Assembly: GCA_044361535.1 (NCBI GenBank)
Contig: JBIKIQ010000008.1
Span: 78,918 to 142,917, forward strand
DNA length: 64,000 nucleotides
Origin: UBA952 sp044361535
Lineage (GTDB): Bacteria > Bacteroidota > Bacteroidia > Flavobacteriales_D > Crocinitomicaceae
Reading direction: 5' to 3'
The notes beneath the pieces were generated by a model. That model saw nothing but the letters and a program-made list of their open reading frames with translations. It was not told the origin of the DNA and did no database searches. Numbering within the stretch: position 1 is the first letter of the stretch; each line of letters begins with the position of its first letter. Position numbers and translations under genes: made by a program. Below are positions 26,134 through 35,547 of this stretch, piece after piece.

Positions 26134-27171
26134 GTGAGATTTTCAAAAGAAATTAAGGCAGGTTTAATTGCGGTTTTCGCAATTGCTTTCTTGGTCGCAG
26201 GGGTAAATTTTTTAAAAGGAAATAGTTTTTTTGGTGGAGATAAAATCTACTATGCTTATTTTCCAAACTCAGGTCAAATAGCCCCATCAAACAACGTAAC
26301 CTTAAACGGAGTTATTGTAGGAAAAGTAATGACCATTGAATACGTTGGAACTAATCCCCCTGACAAGAAAGTGAAAGTTGGATTTTCAATCGCAGAGAAA
26401 ACCATTCAAATTCCTAAAGGGTCAAGAATAGAAATAGGTTCGTTGGATTTACTTAATAAAGGAATGTTACTGTATTTAAATGCCGATTTATCAAAGGGAT
26501 ATGTAAATCCAGGAGAAACCATTGAAGGTAAATTGTCGATTGATATGTTTTCGCAAGTAAAACAATACGCAGATCCAATATCACAGAAAGTGCAAGCAAT
26601 GATGAGTTCTGTTGATAAAATGGTAGGTTCTCTTTCTGCATTTTGGGATAATACAGCGACCTCTGAAATTGAAGGTAGTATGCGCGATGTGAAATTGGCC
26701 ATTCGAAAATTGGGAAATGTGGCAGATCAAATGGAGGGTTTTGTCGCTGATGAAAAAATAAAATTCGATAAGATTCTGAATAACGTTGAAAATATCACAT
26801 ACAATCTTAAGAAAAGTAATGATGAAATTACAGCCATTATAGGTAATACTAAAAAAATAACGGATGATGTAGTAAGCTCTGAATATAAAGAAGTAATTTC
26901 AGAAGCCAAAAAGTCGTTGAAGTCATTTAATGATGTGTTGTTAAAGGTAAAAAGTGGAGAAGGATCAATAGGGTTACTATTGAACGACAAACAATTGTAC
27001 AATGAACTTGTTACTTCCAACAAAGATTTACAAAACTTAGTGAAGGATTTACAAAAGAATCCAAATAGGTACGTTCATTTGAGTGTATTTGGATCAAAAG
27101 TAAAAGGAACTCAACTAAGTCCAAGAGAAGAGAAAAAGTTAAAAAAGTTACTCGATAGCATACCTGAATAA
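26134..27171 (+). CDS. MlaD/MCE-domain lipid-transport protein
   Basis: 345 residues. No ATG is available: in-frame TAA at 26110 is followed only by TTG 26131 and GTG 26134. GTG gives MRFSKEIKAGLIAV, the usual family start. One N-terminal membrane helix (AGLIAVFAIAFLVAGVNFL) anchors it in the inner membrane. The MCE domain (about 37-115: YFPNSGQIAPSNNVTLNGV, GSRIEIGSLDLLNKGMLLYL) is followed by a helical region typical of MlaD-like substrate-binding proteins of phospholipid ABC transporters. The ATPase and permease genes are not adjacent. Confidence 0.86.
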   Translation: MRFSKEIKAGLIAVFAIAFLVAGVNFLKGNSFFGGDKIYYAYFPNSGQIAPSNNVTLNGVIVGKVMTIEYVGTNPPDKKVKVGFSIAEKTIQIPKGSRIEIGSLDLLNKGMLLYLNADLSKGYVNPGETIEGKLSIDMFSQVKQYADPISQKVQAMMSSVDKMVGSLSAFWDNTATSEIEGSMRDVKLAIRKLGNVADQMEGFVADEKIKFDKILNNVENITYNLKKSNDEITAIIGNTKKITDDVVSSEYKEVISEAKKSLKSFNDVLLKVKSGEGSIGLLLNDKQLYNELVTSNKDLQNLVKDLQKNPNRYVHLSVFGSKVKGTQLSPREEKKLKKLLDSIPE

Positions 27172-27181
27172 GATATAATCT

Positions 27182-28498
27182 ATGTTTTCAACTATTGCGT
27201 TTGCTGTATTAGGTTTAGGTGGAATAGGTTTTTTCACTTGGAACGTTTTTAAAATCCGTCAAAATATTCTTTTAGGGAGGGATGTAAATAGATCTGACAA
27301 TTCCAGCGAACGTTGGAAAACGATGATACTTGTAGCATTTGGCCAAAAGAAAATGTTTACTAGACCAATTCCTGCCTTACTTCATTTGGTGATTTATGCA
27401 TCATTTGTGATTACTCAGATTGAGTTAATTGAGATTTTTGTCGATGGTCTAACAGGAAACCATAGAATATTTAGAGAAGACTTAGGTGGTTTTTACACTT
27501 TCATAATTAGTTTTATCGAAGTTCTATCGCTTCTTACTTTTCTTGTAACTATAGCGTTTTTAGCACGAAGAAATCTTTTGAAACTTCCAAGATTCACCAT
27601 GAGTGAGTTGAAAGGATGGCCGATGAAAGATGCTAATTTGATTTTAATTTTTGAAATAATTTTATTGTCTTGCATTTTCACAATGAATGGTGCAGATGAA
27701 GCTTCTCATCTATTAAAATCTAATGAAAGTTATGGCTTTGCTGTGAGTCAATTTTTAGGTCCAATTCTTTTTGGTGGAATCAAATCTATCGAAACTTTAC
27801 ATCTTTTGGAGCAAATTGGTTGGTGGGGACATATCTTTATGGTATTTGTATTTTTAAATTATCTTCCTTTTTCCAAGCATTTGCATATTCTTTTGGCTTT
27901 TCCAAATACCTATTTTTCAAATTTGGAGAGTAAAGGTCGTTTTTCAAACATGGAATCTGTTACGAATGAAGTGAAATTGATGCTTGACCCAAATGCAGAT
28001 CCTTATGCTATTCCAGCTGTACAAAGTGATGTTCCTCAACGTTTTGGAGCGAAAGATGTAACTGATTTGACCTGGAAAAACTTATTAGATGCCTATTCAT
28101 GTACGGAGTGTGGTCGATGTACTTCCTCTTGTCCTGCGAATATTACAGGAAAGAAGTTATCACCACGTAAAATTATGATGGACACAAGAGATCGTCTTGT
28201 TGAAGTAGGAGAGGGGATTAGGAAAAATGGTAAAGATTACCAAGATGGTAAAAGTTTACTAGGTGATTATATCACAGAAGAAGAAATTTGGGCTTGTACC
28301 TCTTGTAATGCTTGTGTACAAGAATGTCCAGTTAACATTGATCCTCTTTCAATTATCGTAGATTTGAGAAGGTATTTGGTAATGGAAGAGTCAAAAATGC
28401 CAACTGAATTAACAGGAATGTTAACAAACATTGAGAATAACGGAGCTCCTTGGCAATTCTCTCCAACAGACAGATTAAATTGGGCAAATGAAGATTAG
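27182..28498 (+). CDS. Membrane-bound 4Fe-4S protein (heterodisulfide-reductase-like)
   Basis: 438 residues. The N-terminal half has several membrane helices (starting AIAFAVLGLGGIGFF; further ones about 65-90, 105-125, 160-180 and 215-235), including His residues that could hold haem, as in NarI/HdrE-like subunits. The C-terminal half has two 4Fe-4S motifs, CTECGRCTSSCP and CTSCNACVQECP. This layout resembles fused HdrE/HdrC or GlcF-like electron-transfer subunits. The separate CCG-domain protein 37 nt downstream completes the set. It probably passes electrons between the menaquinone pool and an unknown partner; that is inference. Confidence 0.82.
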   Translation: MFSTIAFAVLGLGGIGFFTWNVFKIRQNILLGRDVNRSDNSSERWKTMILVAFGQKKMFTRPIPALLHLVIYASFVITQIELIEIFVDGLTGNHRIFREDLGGFYTFIISFIEVLSLLTFLVTIAFLARRNLLKLPRFTMSELKGWPMKDANLILIFEIILLSCIFTMNGADEASHLLKSNESYGFAVSQFLGPILFGGIKSIETLHLLEQIGWWGHIFMVFVFLNYLPFSKHLHILLAFPNTYFSNLESKGRFSNMESVTNEVKLMLDPNADPYAIPAVQSDVPQRFGAKDVTDLTWKNLLDAYSCTECGRCTSSCPANITGKKLSPRKIMMDTRDRLVEVGEGIRKNGKDYQDGKSLLGDYITEEEIWACTSCNACVQECPVNIDPLSIIVDLRRYLVMEESKMPTELTGMLTNIENNGAPWQFSPTDRLNWANED

Positions 28499-28535
28499 TA
28501 TTGGTTTCTATAATACAAATATTCAATAATAAATT

Positions 28536-29324
28536 ATGAGTTTGAAAGTACCAACAATGGCAGAAATGCTTGCCAATGGCGAAACTGCTGACGTATTATT
28601 TTGGGTTGGATGTGCGGGAAGTTTTGACGATCGCGCCAAGAAAATTACCAAAGCGGTTGTAAAAATTTTGAATCATTGCAACGTTAAGTTTGCTGTTTTA
28701 GGAACGGAAGAAAGTTGTTCTGGTGACCCGGCAAAACGTGCAGGTAATGAATTCACTTTTCAGATGCAAGCCATGATGAACATTCAAGTATTGAATGGTT
28801 ATGAAGTAAAAAAAATTGTAACAGCTTGTCCACATTGTTTTAATACGTTGAAAAATGAATATCCTGAGTTAGGTGGCGAATACGAAGTAATTCATCATAC
28901 GCAATTAATACAAGATTTGATTAATACAGGAAAACTTGCCCTTGAAGGTAATCAAACATTCAAAGGAAAGAAAATCACGTTCCACGATCCTTGTTATTTA
29001 GGCAGAGCAAACGATGTATACGAAGCACCAAGAACGCTAATTGAAAAATTAGATGCGGAATTAGTTGAAATGAAACGTTGTAAAACAAACGGTCTTTGTT
29101 GTGGTGCTGGTGGTGCTCAGATGTTCAAAGAAGCGGAAAAAGGTAATAAGGAAATTAATATCGAACGCACAGAAGATGCTTTAGAAACAAATTCTACCAT
29201 TATCGCCACCGGATGTCCGTTTTGCAATACAATGATTACTGACGGTATAAAACATGCTGAAAAGGAAAGTGAAATTCAAGTCTTAGATGTTGCCGAATTG
29301 ATTGCCAATGCTGCAGAACTTTAA
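28536..29324 (+). CDS. CCG-domain (Fe-S)-binding protein, HdrB/LutA-like
   Basis: 262 residues. Contains the two cysteine-rich CCG-type regions found in HdrB, GlpC, GlcF and LutA: GCAGSFDDRAKK with ESCSGDPAKRAGNE and ACPHCFNTLKNEYP, then DPCYLGRANDVYEAPR with CKTNGLCCGAGGAQM and CPFCNT. Such domains bind an unusual Fe-S cluster used in thiol or 2-hydroxyacid redox chemistry. It is very likely the soluble partner of the upstream membrane Fe-S protein. Its 3' end overlaps the next start by 17 nt. Confidence 0.87.
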   Translation: MSLKVPTMAEMLANGETADVLFWVGCAGSFDDRAKKITKAVVKILNHCNVKFAVLGTEESCSGDPAKRAGNEFTFQMQAMMNIQVLNGYEVKKIVTACPHCFNTLKNEYPELGGEYEVIHHTQLIQDLINTGKLALEGNQTFKGKKITFHDPCYLGRANDVYEAPRTLIEKLDAELVEMKRCKTNGLCCGAGGAQMFKEAEKGNKEINIERTEDALETNSTIIATGCPFCNTMITDGIKHAEKESEIQVLDVAELIANAAEL

Positions 29325-29778
29325 TCAACTCATCGAGAATTTTTCACCTTCAAGTCAAGTATGGTATTATTTGGCTGATCGTTCTTTTGATGGCACTGAA
29401 TCTGATTATATTCAATCAAAACTTGATGAATTTGTTACTGTTCATTGGAAATCTCACGGAGCTAAACTCAATGCAACCGGAATTCTCCTTCACAAACAGT
29501 TAATTGCCTTATCGGTCGATGACAGTTCACATGGTGCCTCAGGTTGCTCAATCGATTCTTCGGTCAAATTCATCAAAGATTTGGGAGCAGAGCTTAAAGT
29601 TGATTTTTTTAATCGCATGTACGTTCTTATTTCAAAAGGAGAAGAAACTCTACGCATTCATATCTCTGACTTAGCCAACTACAAAGAATGGAACTTACTA
29701 AACCCAATCGTTTCAACTGTTCAGGATGTTCAAGAAAAGGGTTTGCTTTCGGTTTCGGAAAGTGAATTGGTGAGGTAA
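29308..29778 (+). CDS. Conserved Bacteroidota protein of unknown function
   Basis: 156 residues; the ATG at 29308 is preferred over a TTG at 29302. Marks: SSQVWYYLADRSF near the start, VTVHWKSHGAKLNATG, and ALSVDDSSHGASGCSIDSSVKFI with a conserved Cys and Asp, then DFFNRM. From memory, homologues are sometimes named 'ABC transporter ATPase', but there is no Walker A or ABC signature here, so that name would be wrong. It overlaps the CCG-domain gene and is probably translationally coupled with it. Confidence 0.72.
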   Translation: MLQNFNQLIENFSPSSQVWYYLADRSFDGTESDYIQSKLDEFVTVHWKSHGAKLNATGILLHKQLIALSVDDSSHGASGCSIDSSVKFIKDLGAELKVDFFNRMYVLISKGEETLRIHISDLANYKEWNLLNPIVSTVQDVQEKGLLSVSESELVR

Positions 29779-29953
29779 TTTTTTGGTGATTTCAGATCCA
29801 TTATTGTTATCAAAAAGTCTTGTTTTTCAAATCCTTAACTAGGATTGAAATTCGCACAATCTCAATTGACATAATTTCTTAGTTTAGACAGTATTTTTTT
29901 GCAACTTCTCGTAACAAGAAACGTCTGCTATGAGGGAAACTAAACTATTTTTA

Positions 29954-31663
29954 ATGAAACGTAATCTATTTGTATTTCTTCTTGTCGCACTTTTTTTAAA
30001 CTCCTATCGTTCTCAAGTAACCTCCATTAATCTTTTGTACAATTCGGTTCCTGGAATCGGTTGTTATTCAAATATGTCTGTTTGTACAAATACAGGTTCA
30101 TTGCCAGAATCAGGGGCTCAAATTGTGGTAGATTGGATGGATGGAGACACGGATACAATGATGGTTTATTCATCGCCAAACTCTCAAAATTGTTATGTTT
30201 TTGAACATAGCTATAGCTTGGCAGGAATCTACAATGCCTTAGTGACAGTTACAAGTGGAACAGCAGTTGGTCAAGTTATAGGAGGAGAAACCATTGAATG
30301 GGTAATTACAAATACGTCAAATTGTGGCTTTTTCAATGTAATTACCTTATTGAATCCAAGTGCTACTTTTTTAAGTAATATTCCGTATGATATTACGGAT
30401 AATAGTGGTTTAACTACAACGATTTATCCTGTAAATTCATTTGGAAATTGGTATTACACTGAATTAGATATTGCCAATACCCCATACACAGTTTCAGTTA
30501 ATCCAGGTTGGCTTCAAAGCAATGGTTACATTCAAACTTCTCCCAATTTTACAATTAACTCATTTGATCTGACAGGAAAAGCGGAAAATATTCCAATGAG
30601 TGTAAGTGTGGAATGTGCAGGCAATGGTGCAATATCAAATCTTGAAGTTTCTTCGGCGTCTGCGTTCCAATTTGTAGCCCCAATTGAACAAGGAAATGTT
30701 TCAGTACAAGTATGCAATGTTTCGTGCGGAAATTTTGCCAATAGTACAATCAAAATCGCTTTGCCAAATGGAGTGACTCCCGATTTGTCACTATTACCTA
30801 ATGCCTCTTATTTGAATGATACCGTTACTATTTTAGAGCCCTATTTATCTGGCTGTATAACGTATGGTTTTCCTTGTTCGTTTGCAGGAAATACTCCTAG
30901 CGGAACACTGTTTGATTTTTCTGTAAATGTATCTGCTCAAGGAGAACAAGATCCATTGTTTAACCAAATGTCTTTTTTTGCAACTGTGTTAAATTCCTAT
31001 GATCCGAATGATAAACAATGTAATTTATCCACGTATATTCAGCCAGATGTTCAAGAAAAACTACAATATACTGTTCGCTTTCAAAATGATGGAAATTATC
31101 CTGCCTTAAATGTAGTGGTTCGAGATACAATTTCGAGTAATTTAAATCTTTCAACGTTGAAGTTTCTTAAAGCCAGCCATCCTGTAACTTATACGATTGA
31201 TCCAATCACAAGAGAAATTGTTTTTCGCTTTTGCGGAATTCAACTGGTCCCTTCATCGGAAAATTTGGAAGCAAGTCAAGGTTATTTTTCTTATGAAATT
31301 ATGGAACAACCTAATTTGCCCTTAAATTCAGAAGTTTTAAATACTGCTTTTATCTATTTTGATTTTAATCCACCAATCATAACGAATACAACGTTAAATA
31401 TCAATGGATACGTTGGGATATCAGAACAAACTAATCATTCGATGGTTATTTTCCCAAATCCTTCGTCGAGTTCTTTTCAAATCAATGGGCTAGAGGATGG
31501 TCAATTGAGAATTACATCCCTTTCCGGTAGTTTAATCCTAGATCAAGATTATGATAAAGGTGATTTAATTGATTTATCAAACGTTGAATCAGGATTGTAT
31601 ATCATTCGAATTATAAATCAAATGGGCGAATTCACCCAAAAGTTGAACTTAGTTAAAGATTAA
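29954..31663 (+). CDS. Secreted repeat protein with type A T9SS sorting domain
   Basis: 569 residues from the ATG at 29954, which opens a clean signal peptide (MKRNLFVFLLVALFLNSYRSQ); an in-frame ATG at 29930 is also possible. The middle is beta-rich with a DUF11/conserved-repeat-like domain (about 355-470: DPNDKQCNLS, LQYTVRFQNDGNYPALNVVVRDTI, TAFIYFDFNPPIITN). The last ~75 residues (MVIFPNPSSSSFQINGL, LSNVESGLYIIRI) are a type A Por secretion tail, so it is exported by T9SS and attached to the surface or released. DPNDK-type regions are common in large Bacteroidota surface proteins. A TATTTTTTTG stretch ends near 29900 and could be a variant promoter. Confidence 0.83.
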   Translation: MKRNLFVFLLVALFLNSYRSQVTSINLLYNSVPGIGCYSNMSVCTNTGSLPESGAQIVVDWMDGDTDTMMVYSSPNSQNCYVFEHSYSLAGIYNALVTVTSGTAVGQVIGGETIEWVITNTSNCGFFNVITLLNPSATFLSNIPYDITDNSGLTTTIYPVNSFGNWYYTELDIANTPYTVSVNPGWLQSNGYIQTSPNFTINSFDLTGKAENIPMSVSVECAGNGAISNLEVSSASAFQFVAPIEQGNVSVQVCNVSCGNFANSTIKIALPNGVTPDLSLLPNASYLNDTVTILEPYLSGCITYGFPCSFAGNTPSGTLFDFSVNVSAQGEQDPLFNQMSFFATVLNSYDPNDKQCNLSTYIQPDVQEKLQYTVRFQNDGNYPALNVVVRDTISSNLNLSTLKFLKASHPVTYTIDPITREIVFRFCGIQLVPSSENLEASQGYFSYEIMEQPNLPLNSEVLNTAFIYFDFNPPIITNTTLNINGYVGISEQTNHSMVIFPNPSSSSFQINGLEDGQLRITSLSGSLILDQDYDKGDLIDLSNVESGLYIIRIINQMGEFTQKLNLVKD

Positions 31664-31727
31664 TTCTACAAATAGAAATAAATCCTATTGAACTAATTCG
31701 AATGAAAAAATTAGATTTAAAAACTGG

Positions 31728-32534
31728 TTAAATTTTTGTAAATCGTTTGATTACAAGTCCTTTATTTGTTTGAATTTTAACGATGTAATTTCCATTTTCT
31801 AATTCAGAAACAGGAATTGATTTGTCTATGCACGATTTTACTAATTGACCTTCCACAGAATAAATACTTGCTTTTTCAATGGAAAACTGTGTTTTTATGT
31901 GAAGTATATTAATTGCTGGATTAGGATAAACCGTTACAGAAATTTCTTCCTGTTCTTCAACACTACTCGCATCTTCTCCTCGAACGAGAATATCATCCAA
32001 ATACATTTTGAAACCATCATACGTTCTTAGAACAAAGGCAACGTAGATCAATGAATCATTCAATCCTAAGCTACTTAAATCAACTTCACGATTGGTCCAT
32101 TCAAAATTTTCTTCTTGTACACTACCTATGGTATCTGTGAAATCTGTTGGGGAATTTCCTGTTGTTGATAGCAAGACTAAATAATCATCGGGATAAGAGG
32201 GATCGTGCGATTTTGCATTCCATGAAATGTAATTACCAAATGATGACAACGTAATTTGTGGGGTAATCAACCAGCGATCTGCTGAATCAGCAGTTTCGAA
32301 ATAAGATGTTGCCGCAGCAACTTGGTTTAAGGAACTATCCGGATCTTGAAATGAAATCCATGCTTCCTGACCAATAAATGGAGTCATTGTAGAAAAAGGC
32401 GTATTTCCGTCGTTGTTTAAGATTGTATAAGAGGAAGGAATTCCTGATTGAAAATCTGTAGAAAGTAATGTGATTTGTCCAATTGTTTGAAAACAAGTAA
32501 AAAACAATAAGATTCCCAAAAATAGTCTATTCAT
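31728..32534 (-). CDS. Secreted choice-of-anchor/cleaved-adhesin-type protein with T9SS tail
   Basis: 268 residues. The signal peptide (MNRLFLGILLFFTCFQTIGQ) is followed by a jellyroll of the cleaved-adhesin/choice-of-anchor J type: DFQSGIPSSYTILNNDGN, DSADRWLITPQI, YISWNAKSHDPSYPDDY, YVAFVLRTYDGFKMYLDDI. The type A sorting tail is VTVYPNPAINILHIKT ... LENGNYIVKIQT. Likely a surface-exposed binding domain exported by T9SS. It lies 16 nt after the DUF4268 gene and may have its own promoter inside that gene's 3' end. Confidence 0.82.
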   Translation of the reverse strand: MNRLFLGILLFFTCFQTIGQITLLSTDFQSGIPSSYTILNNDGNTPFSTMTPFIGQEAWISFQDPDSSLNQVAAATSYFETADSADRWLITPQITLSSFGNYISWNAKSHDPSYPDDYLVLLSTTGNSPTDFTDTIGSVQEENFEWTNREVDLSSLGLNDSLIYVAFVLRTYDGFKMYLDDILVRGEDASSVEEQEEISVTVYPNPAINILHIKTQFSIEKASIYSVEGQLVKSCIDKSIPVSELENGNYIVKIQTNKGLVIKRFTKI

Positions 32535-32539
32535 AATAG

Positions 32540-32547
32540 CAAAAATA
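32540..32547 (-). promoter_or_regulatory. TATTTTTG -7-like box before the T9SS cargo gene
   Basis: Exact TAnnTTTG match on the minus strand, 5 nt before the ATG at 32534, in the short gap after the DUF4268 stop. No well-spaced -33 TTTG. Confidence 0.33.
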
Positions 32548-32550
32548 CGT

Positions 32551-33015
32551 TTATTCGACCAAAAGAATTAAAATATCTTTAAATTCCTGATAAAAAGAAT
32601 CAAATTCAATCAATCGCTTTTTGAAAAAAGCATGAATTTCAGGCCAATCTTGGTCCGTATAAAAGTTTTTATTAGGCAATTCCCAGATGATGCGATTTAT
32701 TGTTAATCCTTCTGCGGTTTCCATTCCTTCAATCCATTCGCCATTTTGAGACATAGTTGTTTCCATTACCGCTTTTAATTCGCCAAGCTGCTCCCAAACG
32801 ATAGAACGAACACCATCATCTTTGAATTGTATATCCAAACACATAGCAGATAACTTACCATCGCAGATTAATCGCAGGTATACATGGTTAATTTGAGTAG
32901 GGTAGGTAGACCAATTCACTCTTCTGCCTGAGGAAGATTGAGTTTTTCGCATTACCTCTTTGAAGGTCGACCAGAACTTTTCGTTTCGTTCTTTTCGTTC
33001 TTCTTTGGATAACAT
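32551..33015 (-). CDS. DUF4268 family protein
   Basis: 154 residues, no signal peptide. The pattern SKEERKERNEKFWSTF, SSSGRRVNWSTYPTQI, CLDIQFKDDGVRSIVWEQLG and ATP-independent helical tail DWPEIHAFFKKRLIEFDSFY matches the DUF4268 domain, which elsewhere occurs next to restriction-nuclease-like domains. Function is unknown. It starts 3 nt after the transaldolase-like gene, within the pyrG-yidC run. Confidence 0.78.
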   Translation of the reverse strand: MLSKEERKERNEKFWSTFKEVMRKTQSSSGRRVNWSTYPTQINHVYLRLICDGKLSAMCLDIQFKDDGVRSIVWEQLGELKAVMETTMSQNGEWIEGMETAEGLTINRIIWELPNKNFYTDQDWPEIHAFFKKRLIEFDSFYQEFKDILILLVE

Positions 33016-33018
33016 GGT

Positions 33019-33675
33019 TTATTGATTTCCTTTGGCGTAATCCGCTAAAAATTGTTGAAGGCCTAAATCGGTCAATGGATGTTTAGCCAATGCTTTAATT
33101 GCATTCAACGGTCCGGTCATCACATCAGCACCAATTTCTGCACAATGAATGATATGCATTGGATGGCGAACAGATGCCGCTAGAATTTCTGTTTGAAAAA
33201 CGTAGTTGTCATAAATTGTTCTGATTTGCTCAATTAAAGCCAAACCATCCGTTGAAACATCATCCAAACGACCTAGAAAAGGCGAAATGTAAGTAGCACC
33301 AGCTTTAGCAGCTAATAAAGCTTGTCCGGCAGAAAAAATCAAGGTGCAATTTGTTTTAATTCCTTTACCAGAGAAGTATTTTATCGCTTTAATTCCCTCT
33401 GGAATCATTGGTATTTTAACAACAATATTTTTATGTAAAGCAGCCAATTGCTCGCCTTCTCTAACCATTCCGTCAAAGTCGGTGGCAATAACTTCGGCAC
33501 TAACTGGACCATCTACAATATTACAAATTGCAACATAATGATCTAAAATGTTTTGTGCCCCAGTGATTCCTTCTTTTGCCATAAGAGATGGATTGGTGGT
33601 AACGCCATCCAAAATACCCATATCATTGGCTTCTTTAATCTCATTAAGATTTGCTGTATCAATAAAGAATTTCAT
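33019..33675 (-). CDS. Fructose-6-phosphate aldolase / small transaldolase
   Basis: 218 residues, the short transaldolase subfamily. MKFFIDTANLNEIKEAND and GVTTNPSLMAKEG form the conserved start. The Schiff-base lysine is K87 in VVKIPM. CTLIFSAGQALLAAKAGATY and SPFLGRLDD are intact. It may act as a transaldolase in the non-oxidative pentose phosphate pathway or as an FSA-type aldolase; sequence alone does not separate these. It starts 3 nt after the yidC stop. Confidence 0.92.
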   Translation of the reverse strand: MKFFIDTANLNEIKEANDMGILDGVTTNPSLMAKEGITGAQNILDHYVAICNIVDGPVSAEVIATDFDGMVREGEQLAALHKNIVVKIPMIPEGIKAIKYFSGKGIKTNCTLIFSAGQALLAAKAGATYISPFLGRLDDVSTDGLALIEQIRTIYDNYVFQTEILAASVRHPMHIIHCAEIGADVMTGPLNAIKALAKHPLTDLGLQQFLADYAKGNQ

Positions 33676-33678
33676 AAC

Positions 33679-35547
33679 TTATTTTTTCTTGTTTTTTATC
33701 ATCTCTTGTTGCTTGCGCTGCATTTCCTCCAATTTCTCTTGAAAACGCGATTTTTTCTTTTCTTTCCCTCCGTTATCAGCATTTTTCGCTTTCTTTTCAG
33801 CCATTTTTAATTTTAATTTTTCCTCATCCACGAAGAAATACTTTATCGCAAGCATAATTAAAATGGAAATTAAAGTTGAAATAAAGTAGTAATAACTCAA
33901 TCCTGCTGAATAATTATTGAAAAAGAAAATCATCATAACAGGAAAAATGTACATGATTACTTTCATGTTTGGCATGCCTGGTTGGGTAGGTTGCTGCATA
34001 TTACCACTATTCATGAAGGTGTAGAGAAGTGTAACAGCAGACATTAACAAGGTGAACAAACTGATGTGATCACCATATAATGGAATGGAAAATCCTAGAT
34101 TATAAATAGAATCGAAAGAGGATAAATCTTCTGCCCAAAGAAACGATTGTTGACGTAATTCAAATGCAGCAGGGAAGAAACGGAAAACAGCAAGTAATAT
34201 CGGCATCTGAATGAGCATCGGAACACAACCTGCTAATGGACTTGCACCTGATTCCTTGTAAAGGCTCATCATTTCCATTTGTTTCTTCATGGAATCTTCC
34301 TTGTTCGGAAACTTGGCATTTAGTTCATCAATTTCAGGTTTTAAAATCCGCATTTTTACAGATGAAGTGAACATTTTCCACTGAATAGGCATCAAAATGA
34401 GCTTTAGAATAAGTGTTAACAGTAAAATCGCTATTCCCACACCAATACCGTTATTAACAAGAAGTGAAAAGATTGGTTGCACAGCATATACATTGATCCA
34501 ACGGAAAAGGCCCCAACCAAAATTTAATATATCATCGTAATTATGTCCTGATGCACTAAGGGTCTTATAATCATTTGGCCCAAAATACCAATTCATTTTG
34601 AAAGAAGTTTCCTGTCCTTGAATCGTACCGAGAATCAAGGTTGAAGAATAGCTTTTAATGTGACTTTCATATTTTCGTTCCGTTTCTCCAAAATTCCTAA
34701 TGTTCATCTTACTTCCATTCTTAAGAATGGGTTTTTCAGGACGAATAATTGACGTGAAGTAACTTTGCTTGTAAGACACCCAATTTATATCATCTTCTGC
34801 TAAGATTTCGTCATCACTTGTCTCGCTTAAGTAGTCAAATCCTGCAGTTTTCTGATCGTAACAAATGGTTGATACACGACGTTGTTCGTCCATTAGACGT
34901 TCTGTTTTCAAGAAATCTGTTTTCCAATTGAGTGCTACGTTTGATCCTTTTGAATTTTCGAAACCTTGTAATGAAACATCGTAGTCAATTTCAAACGAGT
35001 TTGGGCGCACGGAATACGTTTGAATGATAGATTTTCCTTCAGGTGTTTTACTTGTTAATACAATTTTATTTTTAGCAACTGAAGTTTTTTCAAAGAATAA
35101 TTCGGTTGAATTAATTGTCTTTTTTCCATCACTTACTTGAATAGCATTTGTGTTATCGCCTTTCTTAAATAGACATAATCCTTGGCTTGTTGAAGAACTT
35201 TTTAATAAAGCATATTCATTATAGCTTTTGAATTGTTTTAAAAAAACAGATTCAATAATTCCACCTTTCGTTGAAATGTTGAAACGTAATTTTTCATTTT
35301 CAATTACTAGTATTTCCTCTTTTTGAACGATTGATTTTATTGTATCAGTAGAATCTTTCTTTACTACTTTATCAACTACCTTGGTTTTTGACGCTTGTTT
35401 TTTAGCATTTTCTGCTTGTTTTTGTTTTAGCGCAAGTTCCCGTTTTTGTTGTTCTTTAAGTTCTTCTTCAGAAGGTTGATTAACAATTGTAAAAACGGTT
35501 AAAAGTAACCCCAAAAATATAATTCCAATTACGGTATTTCTTTCCAT
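33679..35547 (-). CDS. yidC: Membrane protein insertase YidC
   Basis: 622 residues, the long Gram-negative form. One N-terminal membrane helix (TVIGIIFLGLLLTVFTIVN) precedes a charged linker, then a large periplasmic beta-supersandwich domain (about 80-350: EKLRFNISTKGGIIESVFLK). The conserved insertase core has five membrane helices (about 360-575), including LILMPIQWKMFTSSVKM and GCVPMLIQMPILLAVFRFFP. The C-terminal tail is strongly basic and can contact the ribosome. It inserts inner-membrane proteins with or without SecYEG. Its ATG overlaps the pyrG stop by 1 nt. Confidence 0.96.
   Translation of the reverse strand: MERNTVIGIIFLGLLLTVFTIVNQPSEEELKEQQKRELALKQKQAENAKKQASKTKVVDKVVKKDSTDTIKSIVQKEEILVIENEKLRFNISTKGGIIESVFLKQFKSYNEYALLKSSSTSQGLCLFKKGDNTNAIQVSDGKKTINSTELFFEKTSVAKNKIVLTSKTPEGKSIIQTYSVRPNSFEIDYDVSLQGFENSKGSNVALNWKTDFLKTERLMDEQRRVSTICYDQKTAGFDYLSETSDDEILAEDDINWVSYKQSYFTSIIRPEKPILKNGSKMNIRNFGETERKYESHIKSYSSTLILGTIQGQETSFKMNWYFGPNDYKTLSASGHNYDDILNFGWGLFRWINVYAVQPIFSLLVNNGIGVGIAILLLTLILKLILMPIQWKMFTSSVKMRILKPEIDELNAKFPNKEDSMKKQMEMMSLYKESGASPLAGCVPMLIQMPILLAVFRFFPAAFELRQQSFLWAEDLSSFDSIYNLGFSIPLYGDHISLFTLLMSAVTLLYTFMNSGNMQQPTQPGMPNMKVIMYIFPVMMIFFFNNYSAGLSYYYFISTLISILIMLAIKYFFVDEEKLKLKMAEKKAKNADNGGKEKKKSRFQEKLEEMQRKQQEMIKNKKK

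Noticed and set aside
29830..29846. Hairpin AATCCT-TAACT-AGGATT upstream of the T9SS cargo gene
   Set aside because: A 6-bp stem without a T-run, too weak to call a terminator; its partial likeness to the suf upstream repeat is probably chance.
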